A DNA stretch of 64,000 bases, from positions 1 through 64,000 of the forward strand of contig PLOH01000142.1 of the NCBI GenBank assembly GCA_003142955.1. The letters are read 5' to 3'. The number at the start of each line of letters is the position of its first letter. The stretch's first letter is position 1. The notes beneath the pieces were generated by a model. The model was not told the origin of the DNA, did no database searches, and worked only from the letters and a program-made list of their open reading frames with translations. Made by a program: the position numbers and the translations under genes. Source of the DNA: Opitutia bacterium (lineage in GTDB: Bacteria; Verrucomicrobiota; Verrucomicrobiia; Opitutales; Opitutaceae). Shown here in pieces: positions 6,952-15,546 of this stretch.

Positions 6952-7461
6952 GGCGAACCCCGGTCGTCGCTGCCAATTCGGCCGTCGATCACGGCGCGCC
7001 CGCCCGCCATGCGGCTCGGCTCGCTTTTCGCGAGCAACCCGCGCTCCCGGGGACCAGCACATCCTTTGTCTGCGGCCTGCCCTTTTAGCAAGAGTCAGAT
7101 GAAGACCCTGCTCGGCAGCCTCCGGGACGTGCTGTTGCGGAAAAATCCGGAATAGGGGAGGAAACAGAAGAAGAGAGGGCGACCAATCGGCAGGCTCATT
7201 TTCCGCGCAGGGCTGAGCCGGAGTCATGCCGTTGACCGACGCTTTTCAGACGATGCTAGCCGGCACCAAATGGTGCGTAGGGCCGGCGCTTGGCCTGCCC
7301 GCCGTAGCCTTGGCGAAGGCTGGGTCGCCGGGCCAATTCTCCCTCGGTGAACGGTCCGCCGACAAGCGGCGACCCCTACGTCAACTGCATGAGGCCGGTC
7401 GAGGCCAGACGCTGGCGGAGTGCAAACTCACCCGCGATGACCAGGAGCCTCCTGGCAGCAG
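6952..7461. other. Intergenic region with attC-like half site and composite hairpin
   Basis: 510 bases without a convincing gene. Just after the toxin stop, 6953-6990 repeats the left half of attC-like site 2, sharing the 21-base core TCGCTGCCAATTCGGCCGTC plus G, but no matching right half is found, so it looks truncated. A second structured repeat follows at 7276-7380. An open frame at 7226-7612 runs into the GH2 gene on the other strand and has no protein-like features. Confidence 0.5.
7276..7380. repeat. Composite REP-like hairpin
   Basis: The ends are inverted: CGTAGGGCCGGCGCTTGG on the left pairs with the complement of GCGGCGACCCCTACG on the right. The inside carries the CCGCCGTAGCCTTGGCGAAGG motif, itself a small hairpin. 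Such elements are typical dispersed extragenic repeats. It lies about 80 bp downstream of the minus-strand GH2 gene end. Confidence 0.6.
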
Positions 7462-10400
7462 CTATTCAGGGCGCGGCGGGGCGGTGGGGGCGGGCGATGC
7501 CGCTTGGACGTTGAATCCCTCAACCATGATGCTCGGTCGTTCTCCCCGCGTGTCGGCTTGCTCCACCTCGGTGCGGAGGCGGCGCGTTTCGCCGGGCAGC
7601 AGCGTGAAGTAGTTGTCTTCGTAGAGGGCCGGCAGAATGCGGTCGCCGCTCTGCTCGCGCACGACCTTCAGGCGGACCAGCAAGGCGGGGGTGGGCGAAG
7701 GATTCTTGAGCTCCGTCCAAAGCACCCACCGGTCACCCTGGCGCTCGGCCGTGGTGGCGTGGCGCAGGTTCACCTTCGGCAGCGTGCGGATCGCGCGCAG
7801 ATCGAACGCCGGGTAGTCCGGAATGTGGAACGGTCCGAAGGAGAGTCCGGGCACCTGGAAAGTCGTGAGGCTGCGGAGATAGGTGTTTTCCGAAAGCGTC
7901 GCGCCGCCCGCCGTGAGCTTCAACCGCACGAAGTGCAGGGGCGAAAGCCCGGTCGCGGGGAAGGCAAGCGTGATGGGCGCCGCGACGCTGTCCTCGGCAC
8001 TGTCGACCGTCGCCGTCCGTTCCCACTGCACGGAGCCGTCCGCATTCAGGATGCTGGCCTTGACATTCAGGCCGGCGCGCTGACCGGCGCTGTAGTTTAC
8101 GACTTCAACCGTGTCATTCAGCGGATTCCACTGCACATGCAGGGGTTCGCAGCCCTTTTTCGCGCCGAAATAGCCGGCGGTCGGTTCGAGATAATAATCG
8201 TAGGTTTGCCACACGAAGGACGGCCAGCACGGGTGGCCCATCCACATGAGCACGCCCATGCGATGCTTGCTCTGGGCCTCAAACATCGCGCGATGGCCGT
8301 CGTAATTCGTGAACTGAGCGAGCTCCACCCACTCCGCTGCGTTCGCGGCGTCACCGTAGGTCTTCTTGATTGTCTCCTCCAAGGCGCCACCCTGCTGGGC
8401 CCCGCGCGTCGTGAAGTCGTGCAGGCCCCAGACCGCGCCCCGCGGCCACTGGTCTGCCTTCGGCATCATCTGCTGGAGACTGTCCAGGCTGACGATGTTG
8501 GCCATGCCCAGTTCGCTGTGGAGCTTGGCCGTGGCGCGCTGGTCGAAATAGAAGTTGATTGGCATCAGGTGGTAGGGACCACCGCCGCTGACGAGCCCGA
8601 AAGCTGAGTTTGGAATATAGCGGATCTCGGGGTGCAGCGAAGCCACGAGTTTCTCCAGACCCGCATTGAGCACCGGCGGCGGATTGCCCTCGTTGCGGCC
8701 GCAATAGAGGCCGACCGAAGGATGATTGCGGATGCGCTCGATGAAGTCCGCGGCGTTCTGCAGAAACATCGCGTTGTCGGCCGGATCCGGACCATCGGCG
8801 GGGTTCGCCAGCCAGAAATCCTGCCAGACCACGACGCCGTAGCGGTCGCAGGCCTCGAAGAAGGCGTCGTCGCCGACCTGGCCGACCCAATTCCGGATCA
8901 GGGTGAAGCCCAGATCGCGGTGATAGCGCACGGCGGCATCGTATTCGCGGGCGCGGTAGAGCAGGTTGGATTCCGCGAAGCCCCAGTTGCCGCCGCGACC
9001 GATGAATCGGCGGCCGTTGATGAATAGCTTCAGCGCCCCGTTTTCCTCGGCGTAGGTGAACTGCCTCACCCCCGCGCGGAACGCCTGCGCATCCGAGCGC
9101 TGGCCATCGGCGGTGGCGAATTCCAGGCGGACGTCGTAGAGATTTGGCTCACCGTAGCCGACCGGCCACCAGAGCTTGGGATGGAGCAGGTGCAGGGCGG
9201 CGATTGTGGACGGATCGAGCCGCACCACCGCGGAGGCCGCCGCCGGCACCTCCACGGCCCGCTCAAAATGCGCGTCGCCAAACTGGCCGCGCAACACGCC
9301 GGCCACGGGTTGAGAATCGGTGTTCCGCAGGGTGACCTCGACCGTCAGATCCGCGCTGCTCGAATCGGGCAGCGGCAGCCGCGTGGTAACCAGGGGGCGT
9401 TCGAGGACCACCGGCCCCGTGGTGGTCAGATAGACGTCCGCCCAGATGCCGATGTCGCGGCCGCGGATGCTGGGAATCCAGTCCCAGCCGGCGGTCGCGT
9501 GGAAGCTCGGGTTGTCCACGCCGAGCGCGCCGCCGTTGGGTCCGGTCTCGCTGGCGGTCTTTTCGCGGACGCTGCCGGGCGTCGCCGGCTTGTGAATACG
9601 CACCGCCAGGGCGTTGAGCGCGCCGGGGCGGGCGAGCGCGGTGACGTCAAAGCGCCCCCGCAGAAAGGTGCCGTCGATGCGGCCCAGGTGGGCGCCGTTG
9701 AAATAGACCTCGGCCTTCCAGTTGACGCCGTCAAAATTGAGCCAGAGTTTCCGGCCGGGAGCCGGAGCGGGAAGGGCGAACTCGTCGCGGTACCAGAAGT
9801 CCGCGTAGAAGAAGGAATCCGAGATCTGCAGCTGGTTGTCGCCATAGTTCGGATCCGGCAACGCGCCCGCGTTCAGGTAGCTCACCAGCGCCGTTCCCGG
9901 CACGGTGGCCGGGAGCCAGTCCTGGCAGTCCGCCCCGGGCTGCGAGAGCGCCTCGCCCGCCGATGTGACCAGCGAGTCGCGTTGGATGCGCCATGAGCCG
10001 CGGGTGAGATTTTGGCGCTCGCCGGGCGGCGAAGCCGGCGCCGGCTGGGCATGAGGCACGGGGCCGCCCCGCCCAAAGACCTGGAATTCGCTCATGATAT
10101 AGCCGTCAGGAGTGGCCGGATGCATCATCTGCACGCGGACGTAGCGGGCGCTTTCCGGCCGGGTCAGCAGATAATTGTCGGTGGTTGGTGACAGTGGCAG
10201 AAGCGTCCGCCAGGCCGTCGCGTCGTTGGAGATCTCGATCGCACCATCGGCCGCGCGACGAATCCAGTGCAGAACCACGCGATCGAAGGGGCAGATGGCG
10301 CCCAGATCGACCTGGATCCACTCGGTTCCATTGCCCGCGCTCTTCCAGGCGCTGGTGAAATCGTACGGACCGCCGAGATTCACCCGCAGCCCTTGCGCGA

Positions 10401-11079
10401 AGGTGTCGAAGGAGGCCACCCGCCAGCTGGTCACCGAGGGGGCTTCGATCTGGACGCGGTAGAAGCGGGCCGTCCCCTTGGCGGCCACGTCGAAGGAGGC
10501 CTTCACGACTTTCGAACTCCAGAAGGTCTCCTTCGCCAGTTTTTCCTCGCCGCTGGCTTGGCCCAGTTCCCTCCAGGTTTGTCCGTCGTCGGAAGCGCGG
10601 ACCACACAGGCCCAACGCTGCGGATTCTTGTCTTCCGTGCGCGGAACGGCGATTACCTCGATGTGATCGACCGCGGGCGCGTCGTAGCGTCCGGCCTGTT
10701 CGATCTGCACCCAGCCGCCCGGGGCAGGGAGGTCGACGCCCGAACTCACATAGCCGTCGACCACATGCTCCCGTTCGTGGCGGGGCAGGATGCCTTCGGC
10801 GCTGGACGAGCAAACGAGCCAGCGGGGCAGCCGGTCATCGATGATCCCGTCGGTGACCAACTGGGCGGTCAGGTTGAAATCATAGTTGCTCGACGCCAGG
10901 GCCGGGCGATGGAGCGCGAGGTTGCGATAAGTCGCAGGGTCCGGGACAAAAGTCGGTCCAGCAAACGCGGCAGGATCGCCCGGATAAACCCCGACACCCC
11001 GGGTGAAATCACCAGATGCGAATGCCGAACCGGCGCCCAGCAGCGCTGCGAGCAGAGAGACCCGAAATAATTGGTTCAT
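7462..11079 (-). CDS. Secreted GH2 family glycoside hydrolase (beta-mannosidase / exo-beta-glucosaminidase-like) with discoidin-type domains
   Basis: A 1205-residue secreted enzyme. N-terminal signal peptide (MNQLFRVSLLAALLGAGSAF), then residues ~35-340 with two F5/8-type-C-like (galactose-binding/discoidin) regions containing RYVRVQM and WIQVDLGAICPFDRVVLHW, then GH2 domains: a sugar-binding jelly roll (FWYRDEFALP, then LWLNFDGVNWKAEVYFNGAHLG), immunoglobulin-like domains, and the TIM barrel with RGGNWG, GRNEG (acid/base Glu797) and HSELGM (nucleophile Glu856). This pattern fits the beta-mannosidase / mannosylglycoprotein endo-mannosidase / exo-glucosaminidase branch of GH2. Together with the GH5 and GH26 genes on the opposite strand it suggests mannan or glycan degradation outside the cytoplasm. 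The exact substrate is not determined. Confidence 0.9.
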   Translation of the reverse strand: MNQLFRVSLLAALLGAGSAFASGDFTRGVGVYPGDPAAFAGPTFVPDPATYRNLALHRPALASSNYDFNLTAQLVTDGIIDDRLPRWLVCSSSAEGILPRHEREHVVDGYVSSGVDLPAPGGWVQIEQAGRYDAPAVDHIEVIAVPRTEDKNPQRWACVVRASDDGQTWRELGQASGEEKLAKETFWSSKVVKASFDVAAKGTARFYRVQIEAPSVTSWRVASFDTFAQGLRVNLGGPYDFTSAWKSAGNGTEWIQVDLGAICPFDRVVLHWIRRAADGAIEISNDATAWRTLLPLSPTTDNYLLTRPESARYVRVQMMHPATPDGYIMSEFQVFGRGGPVPHAQPAPASPPGERQNLTRGSWRIQRDSLVTSAGEALSQPGADCQDWLPATVPGTALVSYLNAGALPDPNYGDNQLQISDSFFYADFWYRDEFALPAPAPGRKLWLNFDGVNWKAEVYFNGAHLGRIDGTFLRGRFDVTALARPGALNALAVRIHKPATPGSVREKTASETGPNGGALGVDNPSFHATAGWDWIPSIRGRDIGIWADVYLTTTGPVVLERPLVTTRLPLPDSSSADLTVEVTLRNTDSQPVAGVLRGQFGDAHFERAVEVPAAASAVVRLDPSTIAALHLLHPKLWWPVGYGEPNLYDVRLEFATADGQRSDAQAFRAGVRQFTYAEENGALKLFINGRRFIGRGGNWGFAESNLLYRAREYDAAVRYHRDLGFTLIRNWVGQVGDDAFFEACDRYGVVVWQDFWLANPADGPDPADNAMFLQNAADFIERIRNHPSVGLYCGRNEGNPPPVLNAGLEKLVASLHPEIRYIPNSAFGLVSGGGPYHLMPINFYFDQRATAKLHSELGMANIVSLDSLQQMMPKADQWPRGAVWGLHDFTTRGAQQGGALEETIKKTYGDAANAAEWVELAQFTNYDGHRAMFEAQSKHRMGVLMWMGHPCWPSFVWQTYDYYLEPTAGYFGAKKGCEPLHVQWNPLNDTVEVVNYSAGQRAGLNVKASILNADGSVQWERTATVDSAEDSVAAPITLAFPATGLSPLHFVRLKLTAGGATLSENTYLRSLTTFQVPGLSFGPFHIPDYPAFDLRAIRTLPKVNLRHATTAERQGDRWVLWTELKNPSPTPALLVRLKVVREQSGDRILPALYEDNYFTLLPGETRRLRTEVEQADTRGERPSIMVEGFNVQAASPAPTAPPRPE

Positions 11080-11184
11080 CGGTAAAGTTTTGTTGGCAAG
11101 TTGACGGTCAAGCTTGGACTAAGCCGTCCTTATTCAATAAACCCGGACCGCACTCGTGGCCAACGATGCCATCAGGTGGTCGGT

Positions 11185-11304
11185 GTAGGAAGCCTGCTTG
11201 CAGGCGATTTTCACTTCTGAATCCTCCTCTGCCAGGCCTACGGAGGACAGGTCGCGAGCACCGGTCCACCGTAGCTTCAGCGGCGGCGGAACCTCGCCTC
11301 CTAC
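11185..11304. repeat. REP-like arms, second locus
   Basis: The left arm (11185-11207: GTAGGAAGCCTGCTTGCAGG then CGA) is nearly identical to the element at 84-106. The right end (GGCGGAACCTCGCCTCCTAC, about 11285-11304) is an inverted but diverged partner. The two are about 75 bases apart. No coding content. Confidence 0.7.
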
Positions 11305-11406
11305 AATTTGCATAGTCACGGCTAAGGGTTGAGTCATTCTCGATCAAACAAATCATCATCGCTGCAGCGGGATGCTTTGTCCACCCTGACACAATGGACC
11401 GCAGTT

Positions 11407-11536
11407 CCTCGGGGCTGTCCGAAAACTGCCAGGATTTGGAGGGCGGCGCGCTGTCGCCGCCAATTTCCTGAGGGGCGCTGACAGCGCGGCGCCCTCCACC
11501 GGAAAGCGCAACGGAGTTTGTGGACAGCTTCTCGGG
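11407..11536 (+). repeat. MITE-like element, copy B (~130 bp)
   Basis: Same plan as copies A and C: terminal repeats CTCGGGGCTGTCCGAAAACT at the left and a diverged inverted match (AGTTTGTGGACAGCTTCTCG) at the right, enclosing GGATTTGGAGGGCGGCGCGC, a long GC stem and GCGCAACGGAG. It is about 90% identical to copy C by eye over the stem. Confidence 0.8.
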
Positions 11537-11662
11537 GGCGGGGGGCGTATGCTTGCAACGACTAGATAAGAACATTCACTCTATGCATTCGATGATCTCG
11601 GGTAAGGGCTTGAGCAGCGGCCGGCCCAGAAAGATCCTCCCAGCCCCCGAATCACATCACTC

Positions 11663-13084
11663 ATGAGAACTTGGAATCTTGCCTTGCTGCTGCTCGTGGC
11701 TTCGGTCGCGAGTGCGTTCGCCGGGGACATCAACGGGAAATGGAAGACCCCGATGCCATCGCCCGACGGCGGCACCGGTCCCGACCTGGTTTTCACCTTT
11801 GCCGTCAAGGGCGACCAACTGACCGGAACGGTGGATTCCCCGATGGGCGCCAATGAGATCAAGCGCGGCAAAGTGAACGGATCCACGTTCAGCTTTGCGA
11901 TCGAGTTTGATGGGAACTCCATCGACTACAAATGCCAGCTCGTGGCGGACAACGAAATCTTCATGGAGGTCGTGGGCTTCGGCGACGGGATGAAGCTGAA
12001 GCTGAGCCGCGTGAAGGACGAGCTGGCCAAGGTGGAAACCCCGAATCCACCGAACGCGCCACGGACTCATGCATGGTGGCGGGATCGCGTTCCGGGTCAG
12101 CGACCCTACACGGTGGACAACAAGAAATTGCCTTTGATCTCGGTCAAAGGAAACAGGTTCGTGGATCCGGAGGGGAACACGGTCCTGTTCCGCGGATTGG
12201 CGATCTCAGATCCGGACAAGCTCGAAATGCAGGGGCATTGGAGCAAAGAGCATTTCATCAAAGTCAAGGAGATGGGCACCCGATTGGTCCGCATTCCGAT
12301 CCATCCTGTCGCCTGGCGCGAACGCACTCCGGCTGAATACATCAAACTGCTCGACCAAGCCGTCGGCTGGTGCACGGAACTGGAGATGTATGTCATGCTG
12401 GACTGGCACAGCATTGGGAACCTCGAGACGGAGGTCTTTCAGGACCCAATGTACGAGACGACCCAACAAGAGACCTACAATTTCTGGCGGATGATGGCCC
12501 GGCATTTCGCGGGCCACAACTCGGTCGCTTTCTTCGAGCTGTTCAACGAACCCACCACCTATCGTGATCAATTGGGCCCGGTTTCCTGGAGCGATTGGAA
12601 GAAGATCGTGGAAAGCGAGATCACCATGATTCGCGCGGCCAATCCCCAGGTGATCCCGGTGGTGGCTGGGTTCGATTGGGCGTACGATCTGACGCCCGTG
12701 CGCCTCGCTCCGATCGCCGCGGAGCGCATTGCGTACTCGGTCCACCCCTATGCCAATAAACGCCCGCAACCATGGGCACCAAAATGGGAGTTGGATTTCG
12801 GCTTCGTGGCTGAAAAGTACCCCGTCATCGCCACTGAATTCGGCGGTTTCTCTAAGCCGCTGCCGCCGAACGGTGAAATGCCCGCGGCACCGCCGACCGG
12901 TTCAGGCGCTCGCAATGCCACGTATGGTCCAGAGATCATCAAGTATCTCGAGGGGAAAGGCATCAGTTGGACGGTGTGGTGCTTCGATCCGACGTGGGGA
13001 CCGACCCTGATCAAGAACTGGGATTACGAGCTCAGTCCATCGGGAGAATTCGCCAAGGCGGCGATGCACGGCGAGATCAAATAG
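11663..13084 (+). CDS. Secreted GH5-like endo-glycanase (cellulase/mannanase superfamily)
   Basis: A 473-residue secreted hydrolase. Signal peptide (MRTWNLALLLLVASVASAFA), then a ~105-residue beta-rich domain (DINGKWKTPMPSPDG to LKLSRVKDELAK) that looks like a small lipocalin-like accessory domain, then a GH5-type (beta/alpha)8 barrel from ~residue 150: VDPEGNTVLFRGLAISDP, TRLVRIPIHPVAWR, YVMLDWHSIG, FFELFNEP with acid/base Glu296, IAYSVHPY and VIATEFGG with nucleophile Glu392. The retaining mechanism and clan A residues are all present. It lies upstream of a GH26 mannanase on the same strand, so beta-mannan or glucan is the probable substrate. Specificity cannot be told from the sequence. 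Confidence 0.88.
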   Translation: MRTWNLALLLLVASVASAFAGDINGKWKTPMPSPDGGTGPDLVFTFAVKGDQLTGTVDSPMGANEIKRGKVNGSTFSFAIEFDGNSIDYKCQLVADNEIFMEVVGFGDGMKLKLSRVKDELAKVETPNPPNAPRTHAWWRDRVPGQRPYTVDNKKLPLISVKGNRFVDPEGNTVLFRGLAISDPDKLEMQGHWSKEHFIKVKEMGTRLVRIPIHPVAWRERTPAEYIKLLDQAVGWCTELEMYVMLDWHSIGNLETEVFQDPMYETTQQETYNFWRMMARHFAGHNSVAFFELFNEPTTYRDQLGPVSWSDWKKIVESEITMIRAANPQVIPVVAGFDWAYDLTPVRLAPIAAERIAYSVHPYANKRPQPWAPKWELDFGFVAEKYPVIATEFGGFSKPLPPNGEMPAAPPTGSGARNATYGPEIIKYLEGKGISWTVWCFDPTWGPTLIKNWDYELSPSGEFAKAAMHGEIK

Positions 13085-13199
13085 CCGGCATCCATCCATA
13101 GAGAATCAATCGCGGATTCGCCTTCTTCTCGGCCTTTGAGTGGTTACCGTCCAACCTTGCTTTACCCTGTTCCGCTTATCTGCTCGCGAGCCAATTACC

Positions 13200-14741
13200 A
13201 TGAACTCACTCCACCCAACATTCGGGGCGGCCTTCCTGCCGCTGCTATTTGGTACCGCGCTCTTCGGCGCCGATCCGGTCATCAAGCCGGTGACTCCGAA
13301 TGCGCTGCCTGAAGCCGCCGCGCTGCTGGCGACGCTGCAGGAGATTTCCGGCCGCTATACCTTGACGGGCCAGCACAATCCCCCGAGTGGCGGCGATAGG
13401 AATTCGATATTTGCGGCCAAGTACATCGGCAAATATCCGGCGGTCTGGACCTGCGATTTTGGATTCGCGGCGGCCGGTGACTCGGACTCCACGCTGGCCC
13501 GTCCCGCCATCGTGAAGGAGGCGATCCGCCAGCACCAAATGGGCTCGATCATCAGCCTGTGCTGGCACGCGGTGCCGCCCACTGCGGACGAACCGGTCAC
13601 CTTCCGACCCTTGCCGGGCAGCGATCCCAAGATGCTCAAGAGCGTCCAAGGCCAGCTGCTCGACGAGCAGTTCAAGGATGTTCTCACGCCGGGCACCGAC
13701 TTGTACAATCACTGGGCCGCGCAGGTCGACGTCATCGCTGGTTTTCTCAAGCAACTGCAGGACGCCCATGTCCCCATCCTCTGGCGGCCCTACCACGAGA
13801 TGAACGGCGACTGGTTCTGGTGGGGCGGGCGCTTCGAAGGGCAATACACCACGGCGGCACTCTACCGCCAGATCTTTGACCGGCTGGTCAATCACCACCA
13901 GCTGAAGAATCTGATCTGGCTCTGGAGCATGGACCGCGTCGACAACAAGCCGAAGCAGGAGCACGCGAAATATTTCCCCGGCATCGAGTATGTGGATGTG
14001 CTCGGCCTCGACGTCTATGGGAACGACTTCGCGCAATCGTATTATGACAGCCTCGTGAAGCTGGCGCAGGGCAAACCGCTGGCCTTGGCCGAGGTCGGCA
14101 ATCCACCGGCCCCCGAGATCATGGAGAAGCAACCGCTTTGGACTTACTACGCCATCTGGTCGGGGATGGTGCGGAATACCACGAAGAAGCAATATGGCGT
14201 CGTGATGAACTCCGGGCGCATGCTCGGATTGAATGATGCGGCCTATGTTGACGTGACCGCTGCTTATCGGAAGGCTTGCGGATTGCCGCCGGTCCATGTG
14301 GAGCTCCCGTCCGGGGATTTCACGGGCACCTGGGTGCTCAATGAGGAGGCGAGCAAATTCGGCCCGATGGGGGCGGGTTTCTCTCCCGCCCGGCTCGTGA
14401 TCAGCCACGAGGGCAATCTGCTCACCGTGCGATCAACGATCATTCGGGAATCGACCGACGATGAGACCGCCGAGGCGAAGTATCTGCTCGATGGAACCGA
14501 ATCGGAATCGGAGTTCAGGAAATCCCCCCGGACGACCGTCGCCAGGATGAGCGGAGATGGATCGACGATTACCATGGATTCGACGACTGCGCTGGTTTGG
14601 GGACCGCCCGGATTCAAGATGAAGTCGCAAGAGACCTGGACGCTCGCAAATCAGGGAGACCGGCTATCGATCCATACCATCATGGATTCGTTCAGGGGAC
14701 CGGGAAAGATGGAGCAGACCTTCGTCTACGATCGTCGCTGA
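13200..14741 (+). CDS. Secreted GH26 beta-mannanase-like hydrolase with C-terminal beta domain
   Basis: A 513-residue secreted protein that would cleave beta-1,4-mannan internally or release short mannooligosaccharides. The start at 13200 gives a signal peptide (NSLHPTFGAAFLPLLFGTAL, then FGAD). The GH26 barrel shows SGRYTLTGQHNPPSGG, WTCDFGFAA, ILWRPYHEMNGDWFWWGG with acid/base Glu200, and LALAEVGNP with nucleophile Glu298. Residues ~385-513 are an extra beta-rich domain beginning GDFTGTWVLNEEASKFG, similar in style to small lipocalin-like domains and to the N-terminal domain of the GH5 neighbour. It follows the GH5 gene by 115 bases and probably works with it. Confidence 0.92.
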   Translation: MNSLHPTFGAAFLPLLFGTALFGADPVIKPVTPNALPEAAALLATLQEISGRYTLTGQHNPPSGGDRNSIFAAKYIGKYPAVWTCDFGFAAAGDSDSTLARPAIVKEAIRQHQMGSIISLCWHAVPPTADEPVTFRPLPGSDPKMLKSVQGQLLDEQFKDVLTPGTDLYNHWAAQVDVIAGFLKQLQDAHVPILWRPYHEMNGDWFWWGGRFEGQYTTAALYRQIFDRLVNHHQLKNLIWLWSMDRVDNKPKQEHAKYFPGIEYVDVLGLDVYGNDFAQSYYDSLVKLAQGKPLALAEVGNPPAPEIMEKQPLWTYYAIWSGMVRNTTKKQYGVVMNSGRMLGLNDAAYVDVTAAYRKACGLPPVHVELPSGDFTGTWVLNEEASKFGPMGAGFSPARLVISHEGNLLTVRSTIIRESTDDETAEAKYLLDGTESESEFRKSPRTTVARMSGDGSTITMDSTTALVWGPPGFKMKSQETWTLANQGDRLSIHTIMDSFRGPGKMEQTFVYDRR

Positions 14742-14756
14742 CCGCGCTTTATTCCT

Positions 14757-15131
14757 ATGTCTCAATCCACGCTGTTCGATCCCACCAAGGCCGGTGTCCT
14801 TAATCTGGCCGAAACGACGGAATTCTCCGCTGCCGGTATCGTCAGCCGTGCCCTGCACGACCAGGACGGCGTCCGCGTGACGCTCTTCGCCTTGGCGGCT
14901 GGCCAAGAGATTACCGAGCACAGCACGCCCGCACGAGCGCTGGTGCAAGTCCTCAGCGGCACCTGTGAATTCACGCTGGCGGGCAAGAAGACACCGCTGC
15001 GGGCAGGCGACCTGCTACACATGCCTCCGGGACTTCCGCATGCCGTGACCGCAACCGAGGCGTTCTCGATGTTGCTGGTGATCATCCGCGAGAAAGCCAC
15101 AGCCCCGCTGCGTCACCCAGAGGCAGGTTAA
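14757..15131 (+). CDS. Small cupin-domain protein
   Basis: A 124-residue single cupin. The two cupin motifs are visible: G(X)5HxH-like ITEHSTPARALVQVLSGTCE and the second motif GDLLHMPPGLPHAVTA, giving His ligands for a metal. It starts 15 bases after the GH26 stop, so it may be read through from the hydrolase genes; a role in sugar binding or regulation is possible but not shown. Length is normal for stand-alone cupins. Confidence 0.85.
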   Translation: MSQSTLFDPTKAGVLNLAETTEFSAAGIVSRALHDQDGVRVTLFALAAGQEITEHSTPARALVQVLSGTCEFTLAGKKTPLRAGDLLHMPPGLPHAVTATEAFSMLLVIIREKATAPLRHPEAG

Positions 15132-15185
15132 CGTGGAGTGAAGCCCCCATCGGTTCCCGCCGCGTCGCGCCGCGAGCGCCGAGGC

Positions 15186-15449
15186 TCAGGCGTAACTGCC
15201 CAGAGAACCACCGGTTGGGCCGCGATCGGCTTCCTCGTCAGAACCAAACTCATTCTCCGAATTCGATTCGCTTCCGGAATGTCCTCCCCGGTCCCGATCA
15301 GGATTCTCAGTGAATTCCGAAACCCGAAGGCGGGCTTTGCGTCGTTCGTTCTTGTCGCGTTCGGATTCCCTGGCTGCCTTCATCTGCAGCAAGTGCTCCT
15401 GGTATTCGATAGCAGTGGTGTAGCCGCCGATAATATGCACGTGGGACAT
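15186..15449 (-). CDS. Small charged hypothetical protein
   Basis: An 87-residue open frame beginning MSHVHIIGGYTTAIEYQEHL, followed by a strongly charged helix (AARESERDKNERRKARLR) and a Gly/Ser/Asp-rich tail. An AAAGGG sequence lies about 6 bases upstream of the ATG. Composition looks protein-like rather than like a shadow frame, and no other gene covers the region. Unknown function; it could be spurious. Confidence 0.5.
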   Translation of the reverse strand: MSHVHIIGGYTTAIEYQEHLLQMKAARESERDKNERRKARLRVSEFTENPDRDRGGHSGSESNSENEFGSDEEADRGPTGGSLGSYA

Positions 15450-15546
15450 CGGAACCCTTTAAGTGGGGCATCGCCACAAACGCAGTTTTCTTGATTGTTA
15501 TTTTCGACGGGACGAAAAACTGCGCATCAGTCCGCATCGCCGCGTC

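Larger units (their letters stand above)
11080..11662. other. Repeat-rich intergenic region between divergent hydrolase genes
   Basis: 583 bases between the divergently transcribed GH2 and GH5 genes. It holds a REP-like pair (11185-11304) and MITE-like copy B (11407-11536). No gene is supported; promoters for both flanking genes must be here. Confidence 0.6.

Noticed and set aside
6953..7142. Complete attC site after the toxin gene
   Set aside because: The left half matches site 2, but the only possible right half (near 7115-7142) is too far away and pairs poorly, so it is treated as a truncated half site.
7226..7612. 128-codon plus-strand frame before and over the end of the GH2 gene
   Set aside because: It spans a REP-like hairpin and the antisense of the GH2 C-terminus; no protein-like features.
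13245..14408. 387-codon minus-strand frame opposite the GH26 gene
   Set aside because: No domain-like sequence; the plus-strand GH26 enzyme accounts for the region.
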